A program made the position numbers and the translations under genes. Of a stretch of 64,000 nt of DNA, positions 8,923 through 18,198 are shown piece after piece. How positions within the stretch are numbered: position 1 is the stretch's first letter; each line of letters opens with the position of its first letter. The notes under the pieces are model-generated. The model had not been told where the DNA came from, did not search any database, and saw only the letters and a list, made by a program, of their open reading frames with translations. The stretch covers positions 372,001 through 436,000 of the forward strand of contig JACRPO010000003.1 of assembly GCA_016223165.1 (NCBI GenBank). Direction: 5' to 3'. The stretch is from Burkholderiales bacterium (lineage in GTDB: Bacteria; Pseudomonadota; Gammaproteobacteria; Burkholderiales; Burkholderiaceae_C).

Positions 8923-9435
8923 ATGATCCCGACGCTGCATACCGAACGCCTGACGCTGCGCGCCTTTGCCGAGGCCGACCTCGACGCCTACGCCGCGATG
9001 AGCGCCGACGCCGATGTGATGCGCCACATCGGCAGCGGCGGCCCGGTCGGGCGCGACATCGCCTGGCGTCAGATGGCTCTCTTTGCCGGCCACTGGGCGC
9101 TGCGCGGCTACGGCATGTGGGCCATCGAAGAAACGGCCAGCGGCACGCTCGTGGGGCGTGCCGGCTTTCTCAACCCCGAGGGCTGGCCGGCCAACGAACT
9201 GGGCTGGCTGCTGGCGCGCGCGCACTGGGGGCGCGGCTATGCGCTCGAAGCGGCGCTCGCCGCGCGCCGGCACGGCCGCGAGGCGCTGGGGCTCGACGGG
9301 CGGCTGATCAGCCTCATCCGCGCCGACAACGAGCGCTCGCTGGCGCTGGCGCGGCGCCTGGGCGCGCATCACGAAGAGACGATCGACTTCATGGGCAACC
9401 CGGCGCAGGTGTGGCGCCACCCGGATCGCGCGTGA
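8923..9435 (+). CDS. GNAT-family N-acetyltransferase (RimJ/RimL type)
   Basis: Encodes 170 residues if started at the ATG at 8923, where MIPTLHTERLTLRAF matches the N-terminus of RimJ/RimL-like acetyltransferases. A GTG at 8881 would add 14 residues, five bases after the upstream stop. The acetyl-CoA pyrophosphate loop appears as HWGRGYALEAALAA and the C-terminal part as RADNERSLALARRLG, both standard for the fold. The acceptor is unknown: ribosomal protein N-termini, antibiotics or small amines are all possible. It follows the dehydrogenase pair closely and may be co-transcribed. Confidence 0.88.
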   Translation: MIPTLHTERLTLRAFAEADLDAYAAMSADADVMRHIGSGGPVGRDIAWRQMALFAGHWALRGYGMWAIEETASGTLVGRAGFLNPEGWPANELGWLLARAHWGRGYALEAALAARRHGREALGLDGRLISLIRADNERSLALARRLGAHHEETIDFMGNPAQVWRHPDRA

Positions 9436-9691
9436 GTTGCCGCTGCGTCCAGTGACCTGAGCGAGAAGGCGAGTTCGCGGGCGCGCGGCGCTTGCCGCTT
9501 GCTCGTTGCTCGTGTGTTTGGTCGCGAGCTTTCTTGTCGCCTGCGAAGGGCGCAGCGCGCCGAGGGCCCGCACAAGCGCCGCCGGCCGAGAACGCGCCGC
9601 CCCCGTGTGGCAGCATCGAGCTCCTCACCAGCGCCCGGCTCGTCCGCGGGCGCCGATCGGCACAAGAGCCCACGACACGCCAGGAGCCCCC

Positions 9692-11335
9692 ATGCCCCAC
9701 TCCCTGCCCCCGTGCACCCTCCCCACGATGAAGCGCCGCGACCTCGGCCGCGCCGGCCTCGCCGCGATCGCGACGGGCGCCCTGCCAGCCTGGGTGCAGG
9801 CGGCCACGCCGAAGGACACGCTCGTCATCGCGCTCGCCTTCGACGACATCATCACGCTCGACCCGGCCGAGGCGTTCGAGATCAGCGCCGGCGAGATCAT
9901 GGGCAACTGCTACGAGCGGCTCATCCGCTACGAGGTGGCCGACCCGAGCAAGCTGCTGCCCGACCTCGCGAAGAGCTGGAGCGTGGCCGCCGACGGCAAG
10001 ACCTACACCTTCGAGCTCGAGCCCGGCCTCCGGTTCGCCAGCGGCAACCCGCTCACCGCCGAGGACGTGGCCTTCTCGCTGCAGCGCGCCGTGCTGCTCG
10101 ACAAGACGCCGGCCTTCATCCTCTCGCAGTTCGGCTTCACGAAGGACAACGTGAAGTCCGCGATCAAGGCGAGCACCCCCCTCACCGTCGTGCTCACCAC
10201 CGACAAGGCCTACGCGCCCACGCTCGTCTACAACTGCCTCACGGCCAACGTGGCCGGGGTCGTCGACAGGAAGCTCGTGATGAGCAAGGAAGTGATGAAG
10301 GACGGCGTGGGTGACATGGGCTACGCGTGGCTGAAGACCAACTTCGCCGGCAGCGGCCCGCTCAAGCTGCGCGAGTGGCGCGCCAACGAGATCCTGGCGC
10401 TGGAGCGCAACGACAACTACCACGGCACCAAGAGCAAGGTGGCGCGCGCCATCTACCGCCACGTGAAGGAGAGCGCCACGCAGCGCCTGCTGCTCGAGAA
10501 GGGCGACATCGACATCGCGCGCAACCTCACGCCGCAGGACCTGGACGCGCTGGCCGGCCACAAGGACATCAAGACCACCGCGACGCCCAAGGGCACCGTC
10601 TACTACTTCAGCCTCAACCAGAAGAATCCGCAGCTGGCCAAGCCGGAGGTGCGCGAGGCCTTCAAGTGGCTGGTGGACTACGAAGCGATCGGCAAGACGA
10701 TCATGAAGAACATCGGCGTCGTGCACCAGAACTTCCTGCCCATGGGCCTGTTCGGCGCCGCGCGCGACAACCCGTACAAGCTCGACGTGCCCAAGGCGCG
10801 CGCCTTGCTCGTGAAGGCCGGCGTGACGCTGCCGCTGAAGGTGACGATCGACATGCGCACGGTGCAGCCGGTGCAGGGCATCACCGAGGCCGTGCAGCAG
10901 ACGCTCAAGCAGGGCGGCATCGAGCTCGAGATCCTGCCCGGCGACGGCAAGCAGACGCTCACCAAGTACCGCGCGCGCAGCCACGACATCTACATCGGCA
11001 CCTGGGGCGCCGACTACTGGGACCCGCACACCAACGCCGACACCTTCGCGCGCAACCCCGACAACGGCGACAACCCGAAGACCAAGCCGCTCGCCTGGCG
11101 CAATGCCTGGGACATTCCCGAGCTCACGAAGAAGACCGACGCCGCCGCGCAGGAGCGCGATGCGAAGAAGCGCGCCGCCATGTACGCCGACATCCAGGCC
11201 GAGTTCCGCCGCACCAGCCCCTTCGTGATGCTGTTCCAGCAGACCGACGTGGCGGCGGTGCGCGCCAACGTCGAGGGCTTCCGCATCGGGCCAACCTCGG
11301 ACTCGACCTATCTGTTCGTCGTGAGCAAGCGCTGA
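9692..11335 (+). CDS. dipeptide/oligopeptide ABC transporter substrate-binding protein
   Basis: A 547-residue SBP_bac_5 (DppA/OppA) periplasmic protein. AGGAG at 9682-9686 favours the ATG at 9692. An inner ATG at 9728 would start directly at a Tat-like signal, MKRRDLGRAGLAAIATG, cleaved after WVQA. Family features include LDPAEAFEISAGEIMGNCYE, PDLAKSW, KTYTFELEPGLRF and LTAEDVAFSLQRA. It captures peptides or similar ligands for the permeases and ATPases encoded directly downstream (11378-15057), with which it forms one operon. The ligand cannot be read from the sequence; some relatives bind nickel, glutathione or opines. Confidence 0.92.
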   Translation: MPHSLPPCTLPTMKRRDLGRAGLAAIATGALPAWVQAATPKDTLVIALAFDDIITLDPAEAFEISAGEIMGNCYERLIRYEVADPSKLLPDLAKSWSVAADGKTYTFELEPGLRFASGNPLTAEDVAFSLQRAVLLDKTPAFILSQFGFTKDNVKSAIKASTPLTVVLTTDKAYAPTLVYNCLTANVAGVVDRKLVMSKEVMKDGVGDMGYAWLKTNFAGSGPLKLREWRANEILALERNDNYHGTKSKVARAIYRHVKESATQRLLLEKGDIDIARNLTPQDLDALAGHKDIKTTATPKGTVYYFSLNQKNPQLAKPEVREAFKWLVDYEAIGKTIMKNIGVVHQNFLPMGLFGAARDNPYKLDVPKARALLVKAGVTLPLKVTIDMRTVQPVQGITEAVQQTLKQGGIELEILPGDGKQTLTKYRARSHDIYIGTWGADYWDPHTNADTFARNPDNGDNPKTKPLAWRNAWDIPELTKKTDAAAQERDAKKRAAMYADIQAEFRRTSPFVMLFQQTDVAAVRANVEGFRIGPTSDSTYLFVVSKR

Positions 11336-11377
11336 AGAGGCCGAGAGGCCTGCGGCGGCCGCCCGGTGGCTGAATCC

Positions 11378-12415
11378 ATGGCCCGAACCTGGCGCCGCCG
11401 GGGCGGCGCCATGCTGCGCTTCCTCGGCGTCGTCGCCGCCACCTACCTCGGCCTGCTCGCCGTCACCTTCTTCATCGGCCGCGTCATCCCGGTCGATCCG
11501 GTGCTGGCGGTGGTGGGCGACCGCGCGCCCGAGCACGTCATCGCCAGGGCGCGCGAGGAGATGGGCCTCAACCTGCCGCTGCACCAGCAGTTCGTGCGTT
11601 ACGTGCGGCGCGCCGTGTCGGGCGACTTCGGCACCTCGGTGCTCACCTCCAACCCGGTGGCGCAGGACATCGCGCGCAGCTTCCCGGCGACGCTGGAGCT
11701 CGCCACCTGCGGCATCCTCGTCGGTGCCGGGCTCGGCGTGCCGTTCGGGGTGTGGGCGGCCGTGCGGCGCGGCGGCGTGGTCGACCAGTTCGTGCGCATC
11801 GTCGGCCTCGTCGGCTACTCGGTGCCGATCTTCTGGCTCGGGCTGATGGCGCTGCTCGTCTTCTACGCCAGGCTCGGCTGGGTGAGCGGGCCGGGGCGCA
11901 TCGACGTCGCCTACGAGTTCAGCGTCGAGCGCATCAGCGGCCTGCTGCTGCTCGACGCGGCGCTCGCCGGCGAATGGGAGGCTATGCGCAACGCCTTCTC
12001 GCACCTCGTGCTGCCGGCGTCGCTGCTCGGCTACTTCTCGATGGCCTACATCAGCCGCATGACGCGCAGCTTCATGCTGGGCGAACTGAGCCAGGAGTAC
12101 GTGGTCGCGGCGCGCGCCAAGGGCCTTTCGGAGACGCGCATCATCTGGCGCCACGCGCTGCGCAACGCGATGGTGCCGCTGGTGACGGTGATCGCGCTCT
12201 CGTACGCCGGGCTGCTCGAGGGCTCGGTGCTCACCGAGACCGTCTTCGCCTGGCCGGGCCTGGGCCTGTACATCACCAACTCGCTGCAGAACGCGGACAT
12301 GAACGCGGTGCTCGGCGGCACCATCGTGGTCGGCACCATCTTCATCGGGCTCAACCTGCTGTCGGACCTGCTGTACCGGGCGCTGGATCCCCGCACGCGG
12401 GAGCGTGCCTCGTGA
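11378..12415 (+). CDS. ABC transporter permease, DppB type
   Basis: About 345 residues with six predicted membrane helices, beginning with LRFLGVVAATYLGLLAVTFF. It has the DppB-family periplasmic loop (GLNLPLHQQFVRYVRRAVSGDFGTS in pieces) and the EAA cytoplasmic loop YVVAARAKGLSETRIIWRHA, which docks on the ATPase. ATG 11378 is chosen; GTG 11366 or ATG 11411 are alternatives. This is the first membrane component of the importer that begins with the binding protein at 9692. It ends within the upstream region of the second permease gene. Confidence 0.92.
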   Translation: MARTWRRRGGAMLRFLGVVAATYLGLLAVTFFIGRVIPVDPVLAVVGDRAPEHVIARAREEMGLNLPLHQQFVRYVRRAVSGDFGTSVLTSNPVAQDIARSFPATLELATCGILVGAGLGVPFGVWAAVRRGGVVDQFVRIVGLVGYSVPIFWLGLMALLVFYARLGWVSGPGRIDVAYEFSVERISGLLLLDAALAGEWEAMRNAFSHLVLPASLLGYFSMAYISRMTRSFMLGELSQEYVVAARAKGLSETRIIWRHALRNAMVPLVTVIALSYAGLLEGSVLTETVFAWPGLGLYITNSLQNADMNAVLGGTIVVGTIFIGLNLLSDLLYRALDPRTRERAS

Positions 12416-12437
12416 TGGACGCAAGGGACCGAGCCTC

Positions 12438-13346
12438 GTGAGCGCCACCTCGCTGCACGACTGGCTGATGAGCGAGCGCCCGGCCTCGCGCCGGCAGGCG
12501 GCGCTCGGCCGCGCCTATGGCACGTGGTGCGCCTTCGCACGCAACCGCCTCGCGCTCGCGGGGCTGGCGATCGTCTCGCTGCTGGTGCTCGTGGCCCTCT
12601 TCGCCCCCTGGCTCGCGCCGCACTCGCCGACGGCGGGCGACCTCGGCAACGCACGGCTGCTGCCGCCCGACGCCCGGCACTGGTTCGGCACCGACGACCA
12701 GGGCCGCGACATCCTCTCGCGCCTCGTGCACGGCGCGCGCATCACGCTGTACGTGGTGACGCTGGTGGCGGTGCTGGCCGCGCCCATCGGCCTCGTGGTG
12801 GGCACGGTGGCCGGTTACGCCGGCGGCTGGCTCGATGCGGTGCTCATGCGCCTCACCGACATCTTCCTCGCCTTCCCGCGGCTCATCCTCGCGCTCGCCT
12901 TCGTGGCGGCGCTCGGGCCGGGCATCGGCAACGCGGTGATCGCCATCGCCATCACGTCGTGGCCGCCCTATGCGCGGATCGCGCGCGCCGAGACGCTGAC
13001 CGTGCGCAACGCCGACTACATCAGCGCCGTGCGCCTGGTCGGCGCCTCGCCCTGGCGCATCGTGGCGCGGCACATCATGCCGCTGTGCGTGAGCTCGGTC
13101 ATCGTGCGCGTCACGCTCGACATGGCCGGCATCATCCTCACCGCCGCGGGCCTCGGCTTCCTCGGCCTCGGCGCGCAGCCGCCGACGCCGGAGTGGGGCG
13201 CGATGATCGCCGGCGGCCGCGCCTACGTGCTCGACCAGTGGTGGGTGGCGGCCGCGCCCGGCGCCGCCATCTTTCTCGTCAGCCTCGCCTTCAACCTGCT
13301 CGGCGACGGCCTGCGCGACGCACTCGACCCGAAGGCGCAGCGATGA
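12438..13346 (+). CDS. ABC transporter permease, DppC type
   Basis: About 302 residues from a GTG at 12438 preceded by AAGGGA. A GTG at 12405 would overlap the previous gene but adds unlikely sequence. The N-terminal cytoplasmic tail and HWFGTDDQGRDILSRLVHGAR are characteristic of DppC/OppC, followed by the membrane core and the EAA loop YISAVRLVGASPWRIVARHI. It pairs with the DppB-type permease to form the channel. The downstream ATPase gene overlaps its stop by ATGA, indicating coupled translation. Confidence 0.92.
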   Translation: MSATSLHDWLMSERPASRRQAALGRAYGTWCAFARNRLALAGLAIVSLLVLVALFAPWLAPHSPTAGDLGNARLLPPDARHWFGTDDQGRDILSRLVHGARITLYVVTLVAVLAAPIGLVVGTVAGYAGGWLDAVLMRLTDIFLAFPRLILALAFVAALGPGIGNAVIAIAITSWPPYARIARAETLTVRNADYISAVRLVGASPWRIVARHIMPLCVSSVIVRVTLDMAGIILTAAGLGFLGLGAQPPTPEWGAMIAGGRAYVLDQWWVAAAPGAAIFLVSLAFNLLGDGLRDALDPKAQR

Positions 13347-14239
13347 GCGCGCCCCCCGATCCCCATGCCCCCCGCGCGGCCCACGCGGCCCACGCGGCGC
13401 ACGCGCCGATGCTCATGGTGGACGACCTGCGCGTCGCCTACCCCGACCGCCAGGGCAGCCTCGTCGAGGTGGTGCGCGGCGTGAGCTTCACGCTCGGGCG
13501 CGAGCGCCTGGGCATCGTCGGCGAATCGGGCTCGGGCAAGAGCCAGACCGGTCGCGCCATCCTCGGCCTCACCGCCGGGCGCGGGCGCGTGCGCGCCAGG
13601 ACGCTGCGCTTCAACGACATCGACCTGCTCACCTGCCCGCCGCGCCAGCGGCGCGAGCTGCGCGGCGGCCGCATCGCGATGGTGCTGCAGGACCCGAAGT
13701 TCTCGCTCAACCCGGTGCTGACCATCGGCAAGCAGATCACGGAGACGCTGCGCGCGCATGCAGCGGGCGTCAGCCGGGCGCAGGCGAGGCAGCGCATGCT
13801 CGAGGCACTCGCCGCCGTGAAGATCGACGACCCGGCGCGCGTGGCCGCGCTCTACCCGCACGAGGTGTCGGGCGGCATGGGCCAGCGCGCGATGATCGCG
13901 ATGATGCTGATCGCCGGCCCCGAGCTGCTCATCGCCGACGAGCCCACCTCGGCGCTGGACGTGACGGTGCAGCTCGAGGTGCTGCGCATCCTCGACGACC
14001 TCGTGCGCGAGCGCGGCATGGGGCTCGTCTTCATCTCGCACGACCTGCGCCTCGTGGCCTCGTTCTGCGACCGCGTGCTCGTGATGTACGCCGGCCGCGT
14101 CGTCGAGGAGGTGCCCGCGGCGCGGCTGCACGAGGCCACGCACCCCTACACGCAGGGGCTGCTGAACTGCCTGCCGCGCCTGGGTGCGACGACGCGGCCG
14201 CTGCCGGTGCTGGACCGCCGGCCGGAGTGGGCGGCTTGA
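13343..14239 (+). CDS. ABC transporter ATPase, DppD type
   Basis: A 298-residue ATPase whose ATG overlaps the stop of the DppC-type gene. Walker A is GESGSGKSQTG, the signature is VSGGMGQRAMIAMML, Walker B is LLIADEPTSALD and the switch is ISHDLR. The C-terminal HPYTQGLLNCLPRLG region is the OppD/DppD extension. An N-terminal HAAHAAHAAHA stretch, encoded by a 9-bp repeat, precedes the domain and looks disordered. It energises peptide import together with the second ATPase. Confidence 0.92.
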   Translation: MSAPPDPHAPRAAHAAHAAHAPMLMVDDLRVAYPDRQGSLVEVVRGVSFTLGRERLGIVGESGSGKSQTGRAILGLTAGRGRVRARTLRFNDIDLLTCPPRQRRELRGGRIAMVLQDPKFSLNPVLTIGKQITETLRAHAAGVSRAQARQRMLEALAAVKIDDPARVAALYPHEVSGGMGQRAMIAMMLIAGPELLIADEPTSALDVTVQLEVLRILDDLVRERGMGLVFISHDLRLVASFCDRVLVMYAGRVVEEVPAARLHEATHPYTQGLLNCLPRLGATTRPLPVLDRRPEWAA

Positions 14240-15057
14240 ACGCGGGGAGCGTCGGGAGCGCGGTGACTGCAAGCACCGGGGCAGGCGAGACGCCCGAGGT
14301 TCCCGCCGGCCGGGTCGGCCTCGCCGTACGCGGGTTGCGCGTCGTCTACGACGGCTTCGTCGCCGCCGACGACGTGAGCTTCGACGTGCAGCCGGGCGAG
14401 AGCTTCGGCATCGTCGGCGAATCGGGCTCGGGCAAGAGCACGGTGCTGCGCGCGCTGTGCGGCCTGGCGCCACGCGCCGCGGGCGAGGTTCACCTCGTCG
14501 GCAGCGAGGCCGCACCGGGCAGCCGGGCCTGGCGGCGCCAGGTGCAGATGGTCTTCCAGGACCCCTACGGCTCGCTGCACCCACGGCAGACGGTCGACCG
14601 CATCCTCGCCGAGCCGCTGGCCATCCACGGCCTGCGCGATGCCGAGGCGCGCATCGAGCGAGCGCTGGCCGATGTGGGCTTGGCCGATGGCTTCCGCTTC
14701 CGCTACCCGCACCAGCTCTCCGGCGGCCAGCGCCAGCGCGTGGCCGTCGCGCGTGCGCTGATCCTGGAGCCGCCGGTGCTGCTGCTGGACGAGCCCACTT
14801 CGGCGCTCGACGCCTCGGTGCAGGCCGAGGTGCTGAACCTGCTCGACGCGCTGCGCGTGCGGCGCGGCCTCACGTACGTGATGGTGAGCCACGACCTCGC
14901 GGTGGTGACGCACCTGTGCTCGCGTCTGATGGTGATGCGCGCCGGCCGCGTCGTCGAGCAGGTGACGAGCGGCGACCTTGCCGCGCGCCGCGCGCAGGCC
15001 GACTACACGCGCGAGCTGATGGAAGCGTCGCTCGGGTTCCGGCGCGTGGCGGTTTGA
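14227..15057 (+). CDS. ABC transporter ATPase, DppF type
   Basis: A 276-residue ATPase starting with a GTG that overlaps the upstream ATPase gene by 13 bases. Walker A is GESGSGKSTVLRA, followed by MVFQDPYGSLHPRQTV (the Q-loop region of DppF proteins), the signature LSGGQRQRVAVARAL, Walker B LLLDEPTSALD and MVSHDLAVVTHL. It is shorter than typical DppF (about 330) because the C-terminal oligopeptide domain is minimal. Last gene of the five-gene importer operon. Confidence 0.92.
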   Translation: MGGLNAGSVGSAVTASTGAGETPEVPAGRVGLAVRGLRVVYDGFVAADDVSFDVQPGESFGIVGESGSGKSTVLRALCGLAPRAAGEVHLVGSEAAPGSRAWRRQVQMVFQDPYGSLHPRQTVDRILAEPLAIHGLRDAEARIERALADVGLADGFRFRYPHQLSGGQRQRVAVARALILEPPVLLLDEPTSALDASVQAEVLNLLDALRVRRGLTYVMVSHDLAVVTHLCSRLMVMRAGRVVEQVTSGDLAARRAQADYTRELMEASLGFRRVAV

Positions 15058-15177
15058 AGCACGGCGAGCGTTGCTTCACGGGCCCGGGGCGCAATCCACA
15101 CTGGCGCCGGGGGACTGGCGGCTTCGGAACCGATCGCGCATCCTCTCGGCATGGGAGGATTCCGGGGGAGGACGGAC

Positions 15178-18099
15178 ATGCCCGCTGCGCCGCAGCCACT
15201 TCGGTTCGACCGCTTCGTGCTCGACGAGGCCAACGCACTTTTCACGCACGACGGCCGGTCGGTGCGGCTGGAGCCCAAGGCCTTCGCGGTGCTGTGCGAG
15301 CTGGTCCGCCAGCCCGGGCGGCTGGCGACCAAGGATGCCCTGCTCGATGCGGTGTGGGGACACCGCCACGTCAGCGAGTCGGTCCTGAAGTCGGTGATCA
15401 GCCAGTTGCGCAGCGTGCTCGACGACGATGCCGGCCGGCCGCGCTACATCGAGACGGTGTCCCGGCGCGGCTACCGTTTCGTCGGCCGCCTCGAGGCGCC
15501 GCATCCCGCGCCGGCGGGCAGCGGTGCAACGACGCCGGCGATCCCGCTCACCGATGGCGCCGCGGAGCAACCGCTGCCGCCGATGATCGGCCGCGAGAGC
15601 GAGCTGGCGCGGCTGCATGCCTGCTGGCAGCGGGCCCGGGCCGGGCAGCGCCAGCTCGTCTGGGTCGAAGGTGATGCCGGTGTCGGCAAGACGACGCTGA
15701 TCGACCGCTTCGTCGCCGAGGCCGGCGGTGGGCTCAGCGCGCGTGGCCAATGCGTGGAGCAGTTCGGCGCCGGCGAGCCCTACCTGCCGCTGCTCGAGGC
15801 GCTCGACGCTCTGGTGCGGCGCGATGCCGGGCGCGTGGCGGTCATGCGCCAGGCGGCACCGACCTGGCTCGTGCAGATGCCGTGGCTGCTCACCGAGGCC
15901 GATCGCGTCGCGCTGCGGGCAGAGCTTGCCGGCGCCGGCCAGGAGCGCATGGTGCGCGAGCTCTGGGAGCTGCTGGCGCGCCTCACGCACGACGCGCCGC
16001 TCGTGCTCGTCACCGAAGACCTGCACTGGAGCGACCAGGGCACCTTGCGCCTCATGGATCACTTCGCGCGCCAGCGCAACCCGCTCAGGCTGCTGTGGCT
16101 GACGAGCTTCCGCTTGGCACAGGTGATCGCCGAGCAGCATCCGCTGCAGGCGCTGCGTGGCGAGCTGCGCATGCACCGGCTGTGCGAGGAACTGCTGCTC
16201 GACTCGTTCTCCGAGACCGAGCTCGGCGCCTATGTCGAGAGCCGCGTGCCGGGCCGGGCCGTCGCGCCCGCGTTCGTGCAGTCGCTGCATGCGCACACCG
16301 ACGGCCTGCCGTTGTTCGTCGTCAGCGTCATCGACGGACTGCTGGCCAGCGATGCCGGCTTGCCGACGCGCGCCGACGGCTGGGCACGCGCCGGCGAACA
16401 GGTGCTCTCGGTGCCCGACGGGCTGGCCGGCGCCATCGAGGGGCAGCTCGCCAAGCTGCCGCCGGGCACGAGCGAAACACTCGGTGCCGCCAGCGTGTGC
16501 GGCATGGAGTTCCGCGCTGCCACTGTGGCCGCGCTGCTCGGGCAGGAGCCCGCCGCGGTGGCGAGCGCCTGCGACGAACTGGTGCGGCGACGATCCTGGT
16601 TGCGAGAGGCCGGCTTCAACGCGCTGCCCGATGGCGGGCTGGACACGAAGTACGCGTTCCGCCACGCCGTCTACAAGCATGTCTTCTACCAGCGGCTCAC
16701 CGCCTCGCAGCGCATCAGCGCGCACCGGCAGGCGGCGCGGGCGCTGGTGCAGGGTCGTGCGGCCGGCGTGCCGGCCACTTCGGCCGAGATCGCCTCGCAC
16801 CACGAACTCGGCCTCGAGCCGCGTGCGGCCATCAGCCACTACAGCGCCGCCGCCGAGAGCGCGCTCGGACACTTCGCGCCGCAAGAGGCCTTTCAGCTGA
16901 CCGAGCGTGCGCTCGCGCTGCTGCCGGACTGCCCGCCCGGCGCCGAGACCCAGGAGGCCGAGCTCTCGCTCGCGGCCTCTCGCGGCGTCGCCTTCAGCCT
17001 GCTGCAGGGCATCGCGGCGCCCGACACCGTGGCCGCCTTCGATCGTGTGCGCACGCTCGCCGAGCTGCTGCCGCAGACGCCGGCGCGCGCCTTGCTGCTC
17101 AACAGCATCGGCTGGAACCTGTTCACGCGCGGCGACTACGAAGGCGCGCTGGCGATGACGCAACGCATCGAAGCCATCTCGCAAAGCTTCGACGACCCGG
17201 TGCTGTTCGTCTTCGCGTGCAACCTGCGCGGCACGACGCTGGCCAACATGGGCCGCTTCGGCGAGGCCCGGCGCACGTTGGACGATGGCCTCGCCGTCTG
17301 CGTGCGCGACGGCGAGCGCCTGCCCGTGCAGCAGCTCTACGTCGATCCCGAAGCCTCGATCTGCGCCAACCTCGTCCCGCCGCTGCTGCAGCTGGGATTG
17401 GCCGACCAGGCCCGCACGATGGCGGCCCACGCGATGGCGCGCACCGAGCGCCGCCGGCAGCCGATGGCGCGCCTCGTGGCGCATTGGTGCGGCTGCCTGC
17501 TCGGCGTGCGGCTGGACGACATCCACACTGCCGACGGACACACGACGCAACTCGAGGAGCTGGTCGCCACCACGACCATCCAGCAGGCGCTGGCGCCGGC
17601 GCGCTGGTTCCGCGGCTGGGTGGAGATGCGCCGCGGCCGCATCGAGGAGGGCGTGGCGCTGGTGCGTGAAGGCGTTGCGCTGTACGAGCAGTCCGGCACG
17701 CTGGCCGGCAGCACCGAGACGCTCGGCTACGCCGTCGAGGGGCTCGTGGCGCTGCGGCGCTGGGACGAGGCGCAGAAGGTGCTCGAGCGGGCGATCGACC
17801 TCGTCGAGCGCTTCGGCGAGCGCTTGTGGATGACCGAGCTGCTGCTGCTTCGCGCGCGCATCGAGGCCGGCCGCGGCGACGGCGACGGCGAGCGCCGGGC
17901 GATCGAAGCGGCACTGCGCGAGGCACGTGCGGCCGGCGCGCTCGGCGCCGAGCTGCGCGCCGCGGTGGCGCTGGCCGAGCGCGCCGCTCGCACCGCAGCG
18001 GACCTGGCCACGTTGCGGCAGGTGCATGCGCGCGTGACGGAGGGCTTCGACACGCCGCTGTGGGCGCGGGCGAGCGCGCTGCTCGACGGCGCGGCCTGA
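15178..18099 (+). CDS. winged-helix / ATPase / TPR transcriptional regulator
   Basis: Encodes 973 residues. GGGGGAGG at 15164-15171 fixes the ATG at 15178. Residues about 5-95 form an OmpR/CadC-type winged helix (RFVLDEANALF, ESVLKSVISQLRSVLDD, YIETVSRRGYRFVG). Next is a signal-transduction ATPase with Walker A GDAGVGKTTL near residue 166 and an acidic Walker B in VLVTEDLHWSD. The C-terminal half is helical and TPR-like. No receiver or transmembrane segment is seen, so the input is probably an intracellular ligand or protein bound by the TPR part. Such one-component regulators often control secondary or catabolic genes. Its target is unknown; the adjacent peptide importer is one candidate. 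Confidence 0.88.
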   Translation: MPAAPQPLRFDRFVLDEANALFTHDGRSVRLEPKAFAVLCELVRQPGRLATKDALLDAVWGHRHVSESVLKSVISQLRSVLDDDAGRPRYIETVSRRGYRFVGRLEAPHPAPAGSGATTPAIPLTDGAAEQPLPPMIGRESELARLHACWQRARAGQRQLVWVEGDAGVGKTTLIDRFVAEAGGGLSARGQCVEQFGAGEPYLPLLEALDALVRRDAGRVAVMRQAAPTWLVQMPWLLTEADRVALRAELAGAGQERMVRELWELLARLTHDAPLVLVTEDLHWSDQGTLRLMDHFARQRNPLRLLWLTSFRLAQVIAEQHPLQALRGELRMHRLCEELLLDSFSETELGAYVESRVPGRAVAPAFVQSLHAHTDGLPLFVVSVIDGLLASDAGLPTRADGWARAGEQVLSVPDGLAGAIEGQLAKLPPGTSETLGAASVCGMEFRAATVAALLGQEPAAVASACDELVRRRSWLREAGFNALPDGGLDTKYAFRHAVYKHVFYQRLTASQRISAHRQAARALVQGRAAGVPATSAEIASHHELGLEPRAAISHYSAAAESALGHFAPQEAFQLTERALALLPDCPPGAETQEAELSLAASRGVAFSLLQGIAAPDTVAAFDRVRTLAELLPQTPARALLLNSIGWNLFTRGDYEGALAMTQRIEAISQSFDDPVLFVFACNLRGTTLANMGRFGEARRTLDDGLAVCVRDGERLPVQQLYVDPEASICANLVPPLLQLGLADQARTMAAHAMARTERRRQPMARLVAHWCGCLLGVRLDDIHTADGHTTQLEELVATTTIQQALAPARWFRGWVEMRRGRIEEGVALVREGVALYEQSGTLAGSTETLGYAVEGLVALRRWDEAQKVLERAIDLVERFGERLWMTELLLLRARIEAGRGDGDGERRAIEAALREARAAGALGAELRAAVALAERAARTAADLATLRQVHARVTEGFDTPLWARASALLDGAA

Positions 18100-18198
18100 A
18101 GCGGTCTGGCGCGCGGGCCGCCCCGCCACCCGCGCTGGCCTGCGCACGCATATCCGGGTGGGAGCCGGGACAACGGCGTTTGGCTAGCATCGAGCCCG

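Noticed and set aside
9389..12448. 1019-codon minus-strand frame across the peptide importer genes
   Set aside because: Opposite three well-supported genes, with no recognisable motif; long spurious frames are expected at this GC content.
15076..18147. 1023-codon minus-strand frame opposite the TPR regulator
   Set aside because: No start context or domain; the plus-strand protein has clear winged-helix and ATPase motifs.
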